DNA of 64,000 nucleotides from Steinernema hermaphroditum (Eukaryota > Nematoda > Chromadorea > Rhabditida > Steinernematidae): the NCBI GenBank assembly GCA_030435675.1, contig CM059622.1, positions 8,618,001-8,682,000 on the forward strand, read 5' to 3'. The notes beneath the pieces are model-generated. The model was not told where the DNA came from. It saw only the letters and a list, made by a program, of their open reading frames with translations, and did not search any database. The position numbers were made by a program, and so were the translations under genes. Positions 11,728 through 22,131 of the stretch are shown piece by piece. Every line of letters begins with the position of its first letter. Position 1 is the first letter of the stretch.

Positions 11728-12592
11728 GTTGAACGATTTGGTACATTTGGTACACCTGATTTGGTACAGGGTGGTCGTGTCAGGACCACGAATTGGTACA
11801 TTGGTACTAATAGTACGTTCATACTGATTTGGTACACCAGCGCAGGGCAGTCGTGCCAGGACCACGAATTGGTACAGTAAATGTCGCATATTCGGACACC
11901 AATTTAGCCAGATCTTCCTTAACTCGTTTAGTGCGATTTGCAGCTAGTGTTGGCGGATTTCGGATCGGATTTTTCGGATTTCGGATTTCCGAAAAGTCGG
12001 ATTCGGATTATCCGAAGTGTCGGATTCGGATTTGCGGGTTTCAATCCGATCCGCCAGTACTGTTTGCAGCTATTATGATAGGCACTAGTGTTCTTGTTGC
12101 CCGCATGATGTTCAGCGAGACGCATTCCACTATTGAAAGCCAAAACCGATCAAATTTTAATGGAAATTTAACAAATTTCTGATATTTCATGAAAGTCCAT
12201 GAAAGCCACACCATAGAAATGGATGAACTTTCTCAATTCGCAATGAAGTCGCCCACGCAAAATACTCAGCAGAGAATTTGCCATAGATTCACCTGTTGGA
12301 TTTTTATTTAATGTCCTGTGTGTCGAGAAAAGTTCGATAAACTGTCAAAATACGGCTCAAAAAAGTCGAAAGTTTCTTCAGTAACTCGTATCTTCAAATT
12401 CGGACCGATTATGATCGGTAACGGTGCTCGTGTTGTCTGCAAAATGATCAGCACCGCGCACTCTGTACCAATTCAAAGCGAACGTATGGCATTCGCTGTA
12501 CCAATTCGCGGGGATGATCCTAGCACGATTACCCTGTGGTGTACCAAATCACGAAGGTACGAGCTTCATTGTTCAACAAACCAGGACGCACC
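11728..12592. mobile_element. Inverted-repeat element with GGTACA-rich arms
   Basis: The left arm begins CTGGTTTGTTGAACGATTTG and the right arm, read on the minus strand, begins CTGGTTTGTTGAACAATGAA. Both arms then carry several GATTTGGTACA / GAATTGGTACA units separated by CAGG...CGTG blocks. The middle contains CGGATTTCGGATTTCGG-type simple repeats (11945-12030) and a piece of repeat family R3 (12330-12480). No transposase. Confidence 0.55.
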
Positions 12593-12695
12593 AAAAGAGG
12601 CGAGCGAAGCGAGCCTGTGGAAATTTCATCGTTCCTGAAGCTTCTTCCACACAATTAACAGTAACCCCAACTTACTGATGCTAGCAATGCACGTC

Positions 12696-12984
12696 TGTTG
12701 TGGCTCCCGGCTGGAAGAGCCGTACCGTACACCAACAAACCCGCGCGCGGGCTGACGACGTGACCGTTTTGCAAGCGTAGCAGCAGCGTTCCCGTCTCGG
12801 CCCTCGCGTGTTTTGCGTTTGTTTTGTTTGTAAGGCTAACAACCGGGTGCTGCTAATAAAGTGCTCGGATTTGAACGTGTGTTCTTGTGTTCATTCGTCC
12901 ACTGTGTGCACGTGGTCTAACCGTCGTTGTCGTTGCCGCGACCCGATCTGTTCTTTTCCCCTGTGCGGTTTTGCCCGTACAACA
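12696..12984 (+). repeat. 5' LTR of Ty3/gypsy element A
   Basis: Bounded by TGTTG at 12696 and CAACA at 12980-12984, a perfect short inverted repeat as usual for LTR ends. It is followed at once by TTGGTGCCCCGATCTCGG, a tRNA primer-binding-site-like sequence. No matching 3' LTR was found after the pol region, so the element is truncated at its right end. Confidence 0.7.
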
Positions 12985-13254
12985 TTGGTGCCCCGATCTC
13001 GGTACGGATTATCCGTCGACCAGGGAAGGATTTTGAGACTGATCGTCGTATCCCGCGTTTCGTGTCTTGTAATCACCCGCAGCGACTCCACGCAGTCCAA
13101 AGGTCAATATTAGCAAGTTCGCGACCCCGTCCAATCTCTATTGCGTCATCTCCTCTAGCGACTCCCCGCAGTCCAAAGGAAACGCATACCCCACCATAAT
13201 CTGCACGCGACTGATCTCGGCGACTCCAAGCAGTCCCAGTACCACGCGTCAATT

Positions 13255-15611
13255 ATGAGAGCCGAAAGACCTACCTGCAAAGCTGCGGAAGAGGCTAAGC
13301 GCAAATTGGACACGTTGAACAGACACACAGGCGAAATCGACCACCTACTGGCAACAATGGACATCGAGGAGCGGCAGAAAGTCCTCCACCTCACTAAGAT
13401 GCCGATCAAGAACAACGCCGCAGATAGATCGAACAAAACACACCATAACCTGACCACACCAGACAAGAAGGACGAGTCACACATGACCGAACCACACCCC
13501 ATCATGAACAAAACCATCCACTCCCCACGCAACGGAGGGATGCCAGAACAAGTAGAGAACGAAATGCACCGTGGAAACTCTACGAGCGACCGCACCCTGA
13601 ACGCATCAAAGCACAACAGTTGGAATACGTCCAGGAATACGACCTTGGACAAGTAGTCGTTCCGAGAACTGGAAGAGGAACTGGCAAAACGCCGCGCAGC
13701 CGGCGCCAACACCTCACACAGCCGACACATCTCACGGGAGCCAGCAAACGCTAGCTTTCGCCTTCCATCACAGGAACGCCCGTTCCAACCAAGGATGTGT
13801 TCGACACCGGTGGAACGCGACTACAACCGCCACCTCGAGCTACAAGCTGATCAGAACGAGGCGTATCAGAAGCGCACTTCACGGGCCGACTACGCTTTCG
13901 ACAACAGCAGGCGAGAATGCCACAGATCAAGAGCGAGTGTCAGCCCCAGACACCACATTGACGTGAACGACAAGCTGACGACGATGATCAGCTGGCAAAT
14001 GGCCGCCGTTCGCCATGAACGTCTGAAAAACCTGAAGGCTCTAGAGGGTTACGAAGGCACGGGCAAGCTGAAGGAGTTTTTCCGCCGCTTCGAAGAGATG
14101 ACGCTCGGATGTGACGAAAACGAACGCATCTCACTCCTCAGAGAAGTGCAAGAAGCGAGCCAAACGCCTCGTCACAGACATAGTCGAAAACGGAACGCAA
14201 GCGTACCGGTTGATCAAGCCCGAGCTGTCGCGCCAGATCGCAGCGGAATAGATAGATAGATGCCCATCAACGTCTGCAGGAAGGCATCCAACGCCATCCT
14301 AAAGAGTCGTTGGCGTGTTACAGCGACCGCGTCGCAAAGGAAGTCCGCCTTGCTTTTGCAGGCTCGGACAAACAATCCACAGAGCGGTTCCTAAACTATT
14401 ACTTCCTGAAGGGATTAAACGACCAAATTCTCGCGTCATCTATCTCCGCACTCCAAGGACTCACGTTCGAGGAAAAAGTGGCACAAGCAGTCACAATGGA
14501 GGCTACTCTGATCGCCACACAACCGCAACACAACCGCGCGCAACCCCGGACGCAGACCAGCTCCTACGCCACTCCACGACGTAGCATAACCTCCCAGCGA
14601 CAGCCGCCACAGCGCGCAGTTTCGTTCCAACAAAGTTTCTGCTCACACTGCCAGATTCCTGGGCATGTTGTATCGGAATGTGGAAAGCTGCGGAACCAAA
14701 ATTCCACACCAAGACAGCCACACAATTTCGGCACAAGCCAACAGGAACACCGGTTTACACCGATGACCGCACAGGCGAACAGCGGCGGGACCGCCAACGT
14801 TCACCAGGGCCGCTGCACGAACCAGATCTCGGCTAAACCCAGCACAGTCGTCAAAAAGAGCCCAGCAGAAACTCCGGAACACCCAGGCTTCGTCCCAACG
14901 CTAGTTCTGATGGTTAATGGACAACTTTGTAGAGGACTAGTAGACACAGGCGCCTCAGTCACTGTACTCTCACAAGGCTGTTGGTCGAAGGTGGCTAGCA
15001 CCGACGACAAGTTGCGACCTCTAGAAACCCCGTGTCTTGCATCGAACGGCCTTCCGATGAAGATAATCGGCGAAGTAACCGTACCGGTACAGTACAAAGA
15101 CAAAAAGCCGCTGAAAACGCGCATCGTAGTAGCCGCAGACACGTTCGGACATGACTTGATCATCGGAACCGATCTTCTGGATCGCCTACACTTCGAACTC
15201 TACAACAGGGAAGACAAGGAGCATTTGTCAATCCCATCACTCTCACTGTTGCCGCCTAACCGACGCCAGCGTAGACAAAACGAGCCAGTACGTGTGCTAC
15301 ATACAACAACGCTCCCCCCACACTCGAAGAAGCTCGTATCGGTCGCGTTCCCACCTGAGAACGGACAGATTTACGTCCTAGAGCACACGGACACACTGAA
15401 CGGCACGGTCGATACTGACCCAGCTCTAGTAGGGCCGATGAGCAAGACTAGCCAGCCGTGGACAGTGTACAACACAAGCGATAAAGCAATCCGACTCGAG
15501 GAAGGAGCAATCCTCGGATACGCCGCTCAGATCGAAAAGATCTACGGCGAAGAGGGACCACACACAACGCAACCAACAGCCGCTCATGACACACACAGCG
15601 TCAGCTGTTGA
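13255..15611 (+). pseudogene. Gag-protease region of gypsy element A
   Basis: Structural Gag followed by retropepsin. The frame opened at 13255 (an ATG) is stopped at 13654-13656 (TAG) and again at 14257-14259, after which coding goes on in another frame from ~14310. The second part holds a matrix/capsid-like stretch (RFLNYYFLKGLNDQ), a zinc knuckle CSHCQIPGHVVSEC (CX2CX4HX4C) and an aspartic protease with the active-site LVDTGASVTVLS and a later GTDLLDRL. The reading frame runs on towards pol but is cut by the inserted LTR at 15606. Confidence 0.8.
15521..15605 (+). repeat. 85-bp duplication, left copy
   Basis: The segment beginning CGCCGCTCAGATCGAAAAGA recurs at 22132-22216 with one difference (A for C near 15577). 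The two copies flank the inserted LTR element B exactly, so they look like a target duplication, though far longer than the 4-6 bp that LTR integrases make. Confidence 0.85.
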
Positions 15612-15678
15612 GGGCAGACCCAGACATGCCCTTAGTGAGACAGTCTAGACTCCCCCCATCTCCCTATATATAGCCTGT

Positions 15679-15689
15679 ATCGTTGTGTC
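15679..15689 (+). repeat. LINE target-site duplication, left
   Basis: ATCGTTGTGTC here is repeated at 20446-20456, directly behind the LINE's 3' tail. The interrupted sequence is the LTR of element B, whose uninterrupted 3' copy reads straight through the same bases. Confidence 0.9.
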
Positions 15690-16134
15690 GACTTTCGCCT
15701 GTGTGTTGCTGGTGAGCGGTCGGTCCTCCATTTCGCTCTCTCGGAGCGGTCGATCGTCCGTCTCACATTCGCCTCCAGCAGTGATCGCTCCGGCTTCCAG
15801 AAGGATTGGAGCGGTGTTACGATCATACCTGTTACGTCTTGTCGTAACAATAGTTTGAGGGAGCTAGGAGCTCTACCTGGTGGGAGACCTCAAACTTGGG
15901 TAATTAAACCTTTATGTACAAATAACACGTAACAAATAAAGGCGCGAACACGTAAGCACATGAACGCGCTAGTCAACACAAACATAAGGCTGGCGCGATA
16001 TGAATGGAAGAGACAGAGAGCGGTCGCTAGCCTAGACAGCATAGACAACACGCAGACAAGTACGGTGACCAATCGCGGTGAGACTCAGACGAACATTGAA
16101 CAAGAGAATCAATGCGTGTGGTCAGCACGCAACA

Positions 16135-16337
16135 ATACCGCCAAAAATTATACCGCCAAAAATTATACCGCCAAACTTTTACCGCCAAAAATTATACCGC
16201 CAAACTTTTACCGCCAAAAATTATACCGCCAAACTTTTACCGCCAAAAATTATACCGCCAAAATTATACCGCCAAAAATTATACCGCCAAAAATTATACC
16301 GCCAAAAATTATACCGCCAAAAATTATACCGCCAATT
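16135..16337 (+). repeat. Minisatellite array, left arm of Mutator-like element
   Basis: About 14 head-to-tail copies of a 14-15-bp unit with two main variants, TACCGCCAAAAATTA and TACCGCCAAACTTT, in mixed order. The unit lacks stops in all three plus-strand frames for long stretches and runs in frame into the transposase fragment. The same units in reverse orientation form the right arm. Confidence 0.9.
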
Positions 16338-17233
16338 CACGCAATTTACCGCCACGCAAGTCCGATTTCGAGCTTGCTGCAATTCAGGCGGCTCAGGAAG
16401 TCTGGCCTGAGATTTCAGTCAATCTGTGCCACTTTCACATGGCTCAGTCGGTCTTTAGGAGAGTTCAAAAGGACAGCATCCTTTTGAACCGGTACTACCA
16501 CTCGGAGGAAGATAGGATTGTGATGAAATCCCTGGCAAACCTTGCTTTTGTGCCCAGTGATAGGGTCTACGAGGCCTTTTGCGCCCTCTGGGACGAGGCA
16601 CAAGATATGGATCATCTCTTTCGCTCGTTTTTCAGAACATATATCGGCAAAGAAAATGTACCCGACGAGGTGATCCCGGAAATGACACCCGGTTGCGGTG
16701 CAGATGGCAACTGCTGTAGTGGGTACCTTCCTTCCATTACTTATTTATGTAGTTATTGTTAGAGAGAAGCTGATGAACGAGCCGTTAAGTGGGACGTTAA
16801 GTGGTCAGGGACGGACCAACAATGCCATCGAAGGATGGCATTCAGTGATCCGCCGCCATTTCGCAGGAAGCCCGCAAATGACACAGCTACTCAAACGGTA
16901 CACGAACATATTGTTTACTCATGTGATAGCTCATGTGTTTGCACTTGTAGGATTAAGGATGAGCAAGCCTTCGCAATGCAGTCGTTCAGAGAATACAAGA
17001 TCAACCCATCACGTGGACTCCGCCAGCGGCCTCAAAGCTTCCGCTACCGCCATCACAACGATCAATTGATCGATATTGTGAATCGCTACAATGAAGAAGA
17101 GGACAGTTTCGTTGGGTACTTGAGGAAGCTAGCTGTGCACAGCCAGTCCCTCCATGAATGCAGCACTGACCCCGGAGAAGATTGCGACGATGACTCAACC
17201 GAAGAAATTATTCAAGATGACTCCAACGACTAA
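16338..17233 (+). pseudogene. MULE transposase, C-terminal fragment
   Basis: Resembles the transposase of Mutator-like elements. Visible blocks are KSDFELAAIQAAQEVWP (around the second catalytic Asp, D-F-E), LCHFHMAQSVFRRVQ (the conserved C-H-F-H motif), LANLAFVPSDRVYEAF and, in another frame, GRTNNAIEGWHSVIRRHFAG. The frame change near 16718 could be a short intron (GTGGGTACC ... TTGTTAG) rather than damage. The N-terminal DNA-binding part and first catalytic Asp are missing; the tandem array occupies that place. A tail rich in D/E (DPGEDCDDDSTEE) ends at 17231. Not a complete enzyme. Confidence 0.75.
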
Positions 17234-17302
17234 GACCAGATATTCTAACAGATTATGCTAAATGTGTTCGTTACTGTTGAGGTGTTAAATGTTAAATGAA
17301 AG

Positions 17303-17485
17303 TGGCGGTAAAAGTTTGGCGGTATAATTTTTGGCGGTAAAAGTTTGGCGGTATAATTTTTGGCGGTATAATTTTGGCGGTATAATTTTTGGCGGTAAAA
17401 GTTTGGCGGCATAATTTTTGGCGGTTTAATTTTGGCGGCATAATTTTTGGCGGTAAAAGTTTGGCGGTATAATTTTTGGCGGTAT
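17303..17485 (-). repeat. Minisatellite array, right arm of Mutator-like element
   Basis: About 12 copies of the reverse-complement unit (GGCGGTATAATTTTT and GGCGGTAAAAGTTT variants, with two GGCGGCATAA forms). Together with the left array it makes a terminal inverted repeat built of tandem units instead of unique sequence. Confidence 0.9.
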
Positions 17486-17518
17486 GGTCGTGTAATCATT
17501 GGAACACCAGGAAGCCGT

Positions 17519-20404
17519 ATGTTCCACCCCCAGAAGCCAAGGATCGTACTCGGAACTCTCAATGTGCGCCGCCTGGCTTCCGTCGCCCGTCTCATCGAGC
17601 TGCAAGAAGAACTGGCGACTACAAACATCGATGCTATCGCCCTGACGGAGCTCCGCTGGAGAGGGACCAACGCGCTCGACCTCAACGACTCGGAGTTCCG
17701 GTTCTACCACGCTGGTCCCGAAGAAAGCGTCGCCCCGTCTGGCACCGGATTCCTGATCAGAAGACGGCTACAGCATCAAGTCATCCAGTTCCGCCGCGTC
17801 TCCAACCGGATTTCTCTTCTGGACCTCCAGTTTGGCAACCAAATCCTGCGCCTCTACAGTGTGTACGCGCCTCCAACGGGGTCCAGAAGCCGCGACGACG
17901 ACGACGACTCCAGCGAAGAAGAAGACGATGATGACTACGAAGCCCTGCTTGACGATCTTCGTGCGGAACTGCGGTCTACTGGCATGCCTGGTTGGGAAAG
18001 GGATGTCAGTAGCTCCGGATCGGGAGCAATCGCTCGAATGCGGGTGTTCCCTGTTCTGCTCGGGGATCTCAATGCGAAGATGGGCCGCAAGCAAGACGAA
18101 GATGAAGAAGCACTCGGTAACCACGGGTACGGCGACCGCAACGCGAGAGGCCAACTTCTGGTGGACCTGTGCGAAGATTTCAAGCTCCGATCGGTCAACT
18201 CCTTTTTCAAAGGCCGCCCAGGACGGAAATGGACGTGGATTTCGCCGGATCGAAGGACCCGCAATTGCATCGACTACGTTCTGGCTCCACGCTCCGTCAA
18301 CTTCCGAAGTTCGACTGTCCTGGGATCCGCCAATGCTGGATCGGACCACAGGATTCTTCGCGCCATCATCCAGCCACCGACGCCGGCAACCAGAAGAAGT
18401 CAGCCACCACCGAAGGAGAGGAAGCGCCTCAACCGAAACCTCTTTCGAATGGCCACCGTGTTGAAGCCGCCCGTGATTGACCGAAACTCGAGAAGTGCCT
18501 ATGCCCAGCTCGTGGAATACATCCAAGATGCTTCTCAGTTCGCCGAAGAGCCTGCAGAGAAGACCCGAAGACTGAAGCCGTCGACGATCGCCCTCCTGCA
18601 TCAGCGCCATGAGCTGCGTCAGCGCCAAACTACTGCGTCGAACCGCCTGGAACTCACCGAATTCAACAAGATGGTGCGCCGAGAAATCCAGAAGGACATC
18701 AACGACCACCATCGACTCCTCGTGGAAGAAGCAGTCAAGAACGCGAGAGGCCTACACACGCTGCACAAGGAAACGGCAATAGGAAGAAGGCACATCGTCC
18801 AGCTACGGAACCAAGAAGGCACTCTGTGTACGACGAAGGTGATGATCCACGACGCGGTGAGGGAATTCTACAATGAACTCTACGCGTCCACGGTGCACGT
18901 CGACTACGAAGCCTCTGAAGCGACGGAAGACTGCCCGGAATTTCTTGAAACTGAAGTCCGAGAAGCACTGAAGAAGATGAAGACCGGCCGAAGTCCTGGA
19001 GAAGACAAGGTCACGGTGGAAATGCTCAAACTGGGCGAGAGCACCTTCATTCGCCCTCTGACCGACATCTTCAACAGATGCCTGCGATGCTGCTAAGTAC
19101 CTGAGAAGATAGCCGATGCCTCGACTGTGCTCCTGTACAAGAAAGGAGATCCGCTGCTGATCAAGAACTACCGGCCCATCTCGCTGCTCTCCGTGATCTA
19201 CAAGTTGCTCACGAAGACAATCGTGCAAAGGATCGAGCACATTTTGGACGCCGCCCACCCAGTGGAACAGGCCGGATTCCGAAGAAACTTCTCGACGATC
19301 GACCACCTGCACGCCGTCAACGAGTTGCTGGAGAAGACTCGCGAATACCGCGTGCCGATCTACATAGCCTTCGTCGATTTCGAGAAGGCGTTCGACACGG
19401 TAGAAGCCAACGCGATCTGGAAGGCAATCGAACGGCAAAGTGTGCCGTGCCAAATCGTCGCTCTACTCCGGAAAATCCAAGAAGAAGCCGCGTGCCACAT
19501 CCAGTTAGGAGAAGACCGCGTGCCGATCAACATCCTGCGAGGGGTCAGGCAGGGCGATGTCATCAGCCCGAAGCTCTTCACTGCGACGCTCGAGCAAATC
19601 TTCCGCGAACTCGACTGGTCGGACTATGGACTCAACATAAATGGTGAGAGGCTGTCCAACCTCCGGTTTACAGACGATATTGCACTGGTGGCCACGTCTG
19701 AGGAAGAGCTGCAGAAGATGGTCGACGAACTCAACGAAACGCCCCTCCGAAGCGGCCTCAAGATAAACGCAGAGAAGACGAAGGTCCTGGCGAACGAAGA
19801 AGCGATGATCCTCCTGAAACAAGTGGAACAAGTCGAAGCTTTCGTCTACCTCGGCCAAGAAGTCCGCGTCGCGAGAAACCATCTGAAGGAAGTCGGACGA
19901 AGGATCCGCAGTGGCTGGAATGTCTTTCGCAAGTACCAGGAATTCCTGACGTCGCCTTCGGTCCTTATGCGATGGAAAAGAAGTCTCTTCAACCAGTGCG
20001 TGCTGCCTGCGATGCTGTATGGTTGTGAAACCTGGACGCTCACGAAGGCCGCACAAAGAAAGCTTGAGACCAGTCAGCGCAGAATGGAACGGAGAATGCT
20101 CCGTGTAAGGCTCCTGGACAGAAGAACAAACGAGTGGCTGAGAGGTGTAACGAAGCTGAAAGATGCCCACGACTCCGCGACAAGAAGGAAGTGGAACTAC
20201 GCCTGGAAGATCGCTCGTGAAATGCCTGAGAAGTGGTCGACGAAGCTCGAAGAATGGCGGCCACCGAAGACGCGCCCCATCGGAAGGCCGAGGACCAGAT
20301 GGCGAGATGACTTCACGAAGAAAATAGGAACGCAAAGATGGCGACAACGAGCAAGAGAAAAAGACCGACAACAATGGATTCGTATGGGGTGTGGCTCGAT
20401 GTAA
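17519..20404 (+). pseudogene. LINE ORF2: APE endonuclease and reverse transcriptase
   Basis: One long frame, broken only by a TAA at 19094-19096. Endonuclease: LGTLNVRRLASVARL, ALTELRW, LLGDLNAKMG, CIDYVLAP and SDHRIL blocks of an apurinic-type endonuclease, with an unusual acidic insert (DDDDDSSEEEDDDD near 17900). Reverse transcriptase: NYRPISLLSVIYKLLTK, FVDFEKAFDTV, RGVRQGDVISPKLF and the catalytic FTDD. C-terminal part: CETWTLTKAAQRKLE and RPIGRPRTRWRDDFTK, common to RTE-related LINEs. Catalytic motifs are present, but the stop between endonuclease and polymerase should make it inactive. Confidence 0.88.
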
Positions 20405-20539
20405 TGTTGATGATTCCACAAATAAATCGTAAATCGTAAATCGTAATCGTTGTGTCATTTGTATATTCGTATATTCGTTGTGTGCTACGAGTAAACGAGC
20501 GGTCGTGTACTACCTGTGTCAACTACTCACTTCACAACA

Positions 20540-20887
20540 GTGGCGATCAAGGATTCGAAGATCTACGAACAACGAGAAATGGAGCAACTGAAGAAAGAGA
20601 TGAAGCGCCTCTGGACGGCATCGCCGTGGAATGGATTGTGGAGCAAGAAGTCGAAGAATCAGAGAAGCGCGTGTGGGAACTCTCCAGTCGAGCCTGTGTG
20701 GCCGTTGTCCTGTATGGGCGTAAAATGGATGGAGTTTGAGCGCTGGAGGGCGAGCGCCGGAGCGGATGCAAGCGATGGAGAAGCCGCGAAGACAGGATAC
20801 GAGTAGGATTGCTCAGTCAACGAAGTAGGCCGTTTAGCGGCTGGAGCGGACCGGAAGGACTCAGATTCCAGCTTTAGCTGCGACAGT
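20540..20887 (+). other. Primer-binding site and leader of LTR element B
   Basis: Begins right after the LTR with GTGGCGATCAAGGATTCGAA, which can pair with the 3' end of a tRNA. The rest is a leader before the Gag frame; no separate gene is seen. Confidence 0.6.
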
Positions 20888-21577
20888 ATGTCCGATGACG
20901 AATCGCGCACCGGTTCATCCGGAAGGAGATCCTGGTCGTCGGAAAGGCGTAATCCCAGCGAAAAAAGAGACGACTCCGCACCTTGTGCGTCGAGAGCAAT
21001 AAATACCGTGACCAGAAGTGGCCTAGCAGTCGGTGCTGACGCTAGCGACCCAGCTGGGAAGAGTAAGGTCACGAAAGGGATGCATTTCCCTGAATTTGTG
21101 CCTGGAACTCGGTGGAGCCAATACGAACGCCGTTTCAAAAACGCGTTAGTCATCTTCGGGATTGATGCCGAAGCCGAAATGGCTTCCCGCTACTTATGCC
21201 ACTATATTGGCGACGCGGTGCATTTAAAAAACCCGAAGGATTCAGCGATCCTCACGGCAATAATAAGAGGTCATCGCGACAATCGAGTACGCGCAGAGCT
21301 GTTGCGTCGAGTAAATGAAAAGTCAACGCCGGAAGATGCGATGAACATCGTGCTTGATTTCGAGCAAGCAGAGTTTGATGCGCATGGAATGGCGCAAGAA
21401 GCACCAAATGCAGCGAAGGTAAACGCTGTAAGAGCCGAGCACCATAGGAAAAGTAGAGACCACCAACACCGCCGCGATCACAGAACGTGTTATAATTGCG
21501 GGCGGTTGGGCCATGTAGCCAAAGATTGTCGTCACCGCGGTAAAATGCATGTGCTCTATGAAGGCGATAGCGAGTGA
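20888..21577 (+). CDS. Gag-like protein of LTR element B
   Basis: Open frame of 229 residues starting with an ATG. The first ~60 residues are Ser/Arg-rich. The middle (FPEFVPGTRWSQYERRFKNA, MASRYLCHYIGDAVH) resembles gypsy-type capsid, and the C-terminus has a zinc knuckle CYNCGRLGHVAKDC (CX2CX4HX4C). It probably packages the element's RNA. The frame looks intact, unlike the other elements in this stack, which suggests a recent insertion. Confidence 0.75.
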   Translation: MSDDESRTGSSGRRSWSSERRNPSEKRDDSAPCASRAINTVTRSGLAVGADASDPAGKSKVTKGMHFPEFVPGTRWSQYERRFKNALVIFGIDAEAEMASRYLCHYIGDAVHLKNPKDSAILTAIIRGHRDNRVRAELLRRVNEKSTPEDAMNIVLDFEQAEFDAHGMAQEAPNAAKVNAVRAEHHRKSRDHQHRRDHRTCYNCGRLGHVAKDCRHRGKMHVLYEGDSE

Positions 21578-21966
21578 AGCGGTTTTGCAAGGTGGATAGC
21601 GGTCAGTCTTAGTGAAGTACCGCGTGATTCTCAGTGGATCGAGAGTAAGGCGAGTGATTCTGTGTGAGTCCATGCCCATTTATTTCTTTTTTTGCGTGCA
21701 AACGATTCTGTGTGAGTCTAGGCTTGGGAGGAGGAGATGTAGGGAACAACCCGAACTCCTCGAATGCGTAAGACTAGGTTGAGAGAGGTCTGTATGGACG
21801 GCTCCCTAGCAGCGTGGCAGGAGACGTAGGTTCTGTGTGAGCCGAACTCCTGTAGTGTGGCGAGAGACGTAGCTCTCAGCGAGTGAACTCTCGTGGTCCC
21901 TGGAAGAGGGTTTTTCGACCAATTCGACGTGTTGCAGTTTAGCGAATGCCTTCGCTAGGAGGGAGG
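21578..21966 (+). other. 3' internal region of LTR element B
   Basis: No coding frame. Several TTCTGTGTGAG repeats and a purine-rich GGAGGGAGG next to the 3' LTR, which could serve as the polypurine tract for plus-strand priming (inference). Confidence 0.45.
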
Positions 21967-22131
21967 TGTTGAGGGCAGACCCAGACATGCCCTTAGTGAG
22001 ACAGTCTAGACTCCCCCCATCGCCCTATATATAGCCTGTATCGTTGTGTCATTTGTATATTCGTATATTCGTTGTGTGCTACGAGTAAACGAGCGGTCGT
22101 GTACTACCTGTGTCAACTACTCACTTCACAA
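21967..22131 (+). repeat. 3' LTR of element B
   Basis: 165 bp, TGTTGAGGGC ... TTCACAAC, matching the two parts of the interrupted 5' LTR almost base for base. The terminal A expected from the 5' copy (CAACA) is replaced by the start of the 85-bp duplication, so the junction has lost a base or two or shares them by microhomology. Confidence 0.85.

Larger units (their letters stand above)
15812..17503. mobile_element. Mutator-like element with tandem-repeat arms
   Basis: Inferred limits: the LINE 5' sequence breaks off at ~15812 and resumes at ~17503, with AAGGATTGG on the left and AATCATTGG on the right as a possible decayed 9-bp target duplication. Inside are two oppositely oriented arrays of 14-15-bp units (TACCGCCAAAAATTA and TACCGCCAAACTTT types) at about 16135-16337 and 17303-17485, with a MULE transposase fragment between. 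The outer 15.8-16.1 kb part is unlike the right end, so the element is asymmetric or composite. Confidence 0.6.
15690..20445 (+). mobile_element. RTE-like non-LTR retrotransposon (LINE), itself interrupted
   Basis: Bounded by an 11-bp duplication ATCGTTGTGTC on both sides. It ends in a short tandem tail of AAATCGT units, as RTE-type LINEs often do. The 5' part shows similarity to the SINE-like repeats at 38222, 49387 and 62715 (CGGCTTCCAGAAGG ... GGAACACCAGGAAGCC). In this copy the two halves of that motif are separated by ~1.7 kb (about 15812-17503) of inserted Mutator-like element. Body encodes endonuclease and reverse transcriptase. Confidence 0.85.

Noticed and set aside
16135..16337. Regular repeats that look like a CRISPR array
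   Set aside because: Units are 14-15 bp, head to tail with no unique spacers, mirrored at 17303-17485, and the surroundings are eukaryotic genes and transposons.
17768..18712. Minus-strand open frame of 314 codons
   Set aside because: It is antisense to the LINE endonuclease region, which has clear conserved motifs on the plus strand.
22046..22131. Start of a 1,109-codon frame inside the LTR of element B, apparently an LTR-pol fusion protein
   Set aside because: The frame is merely open through the LTR and has no ATG at its start; it is a by-product of the insertion junction, not an evolved fusion.
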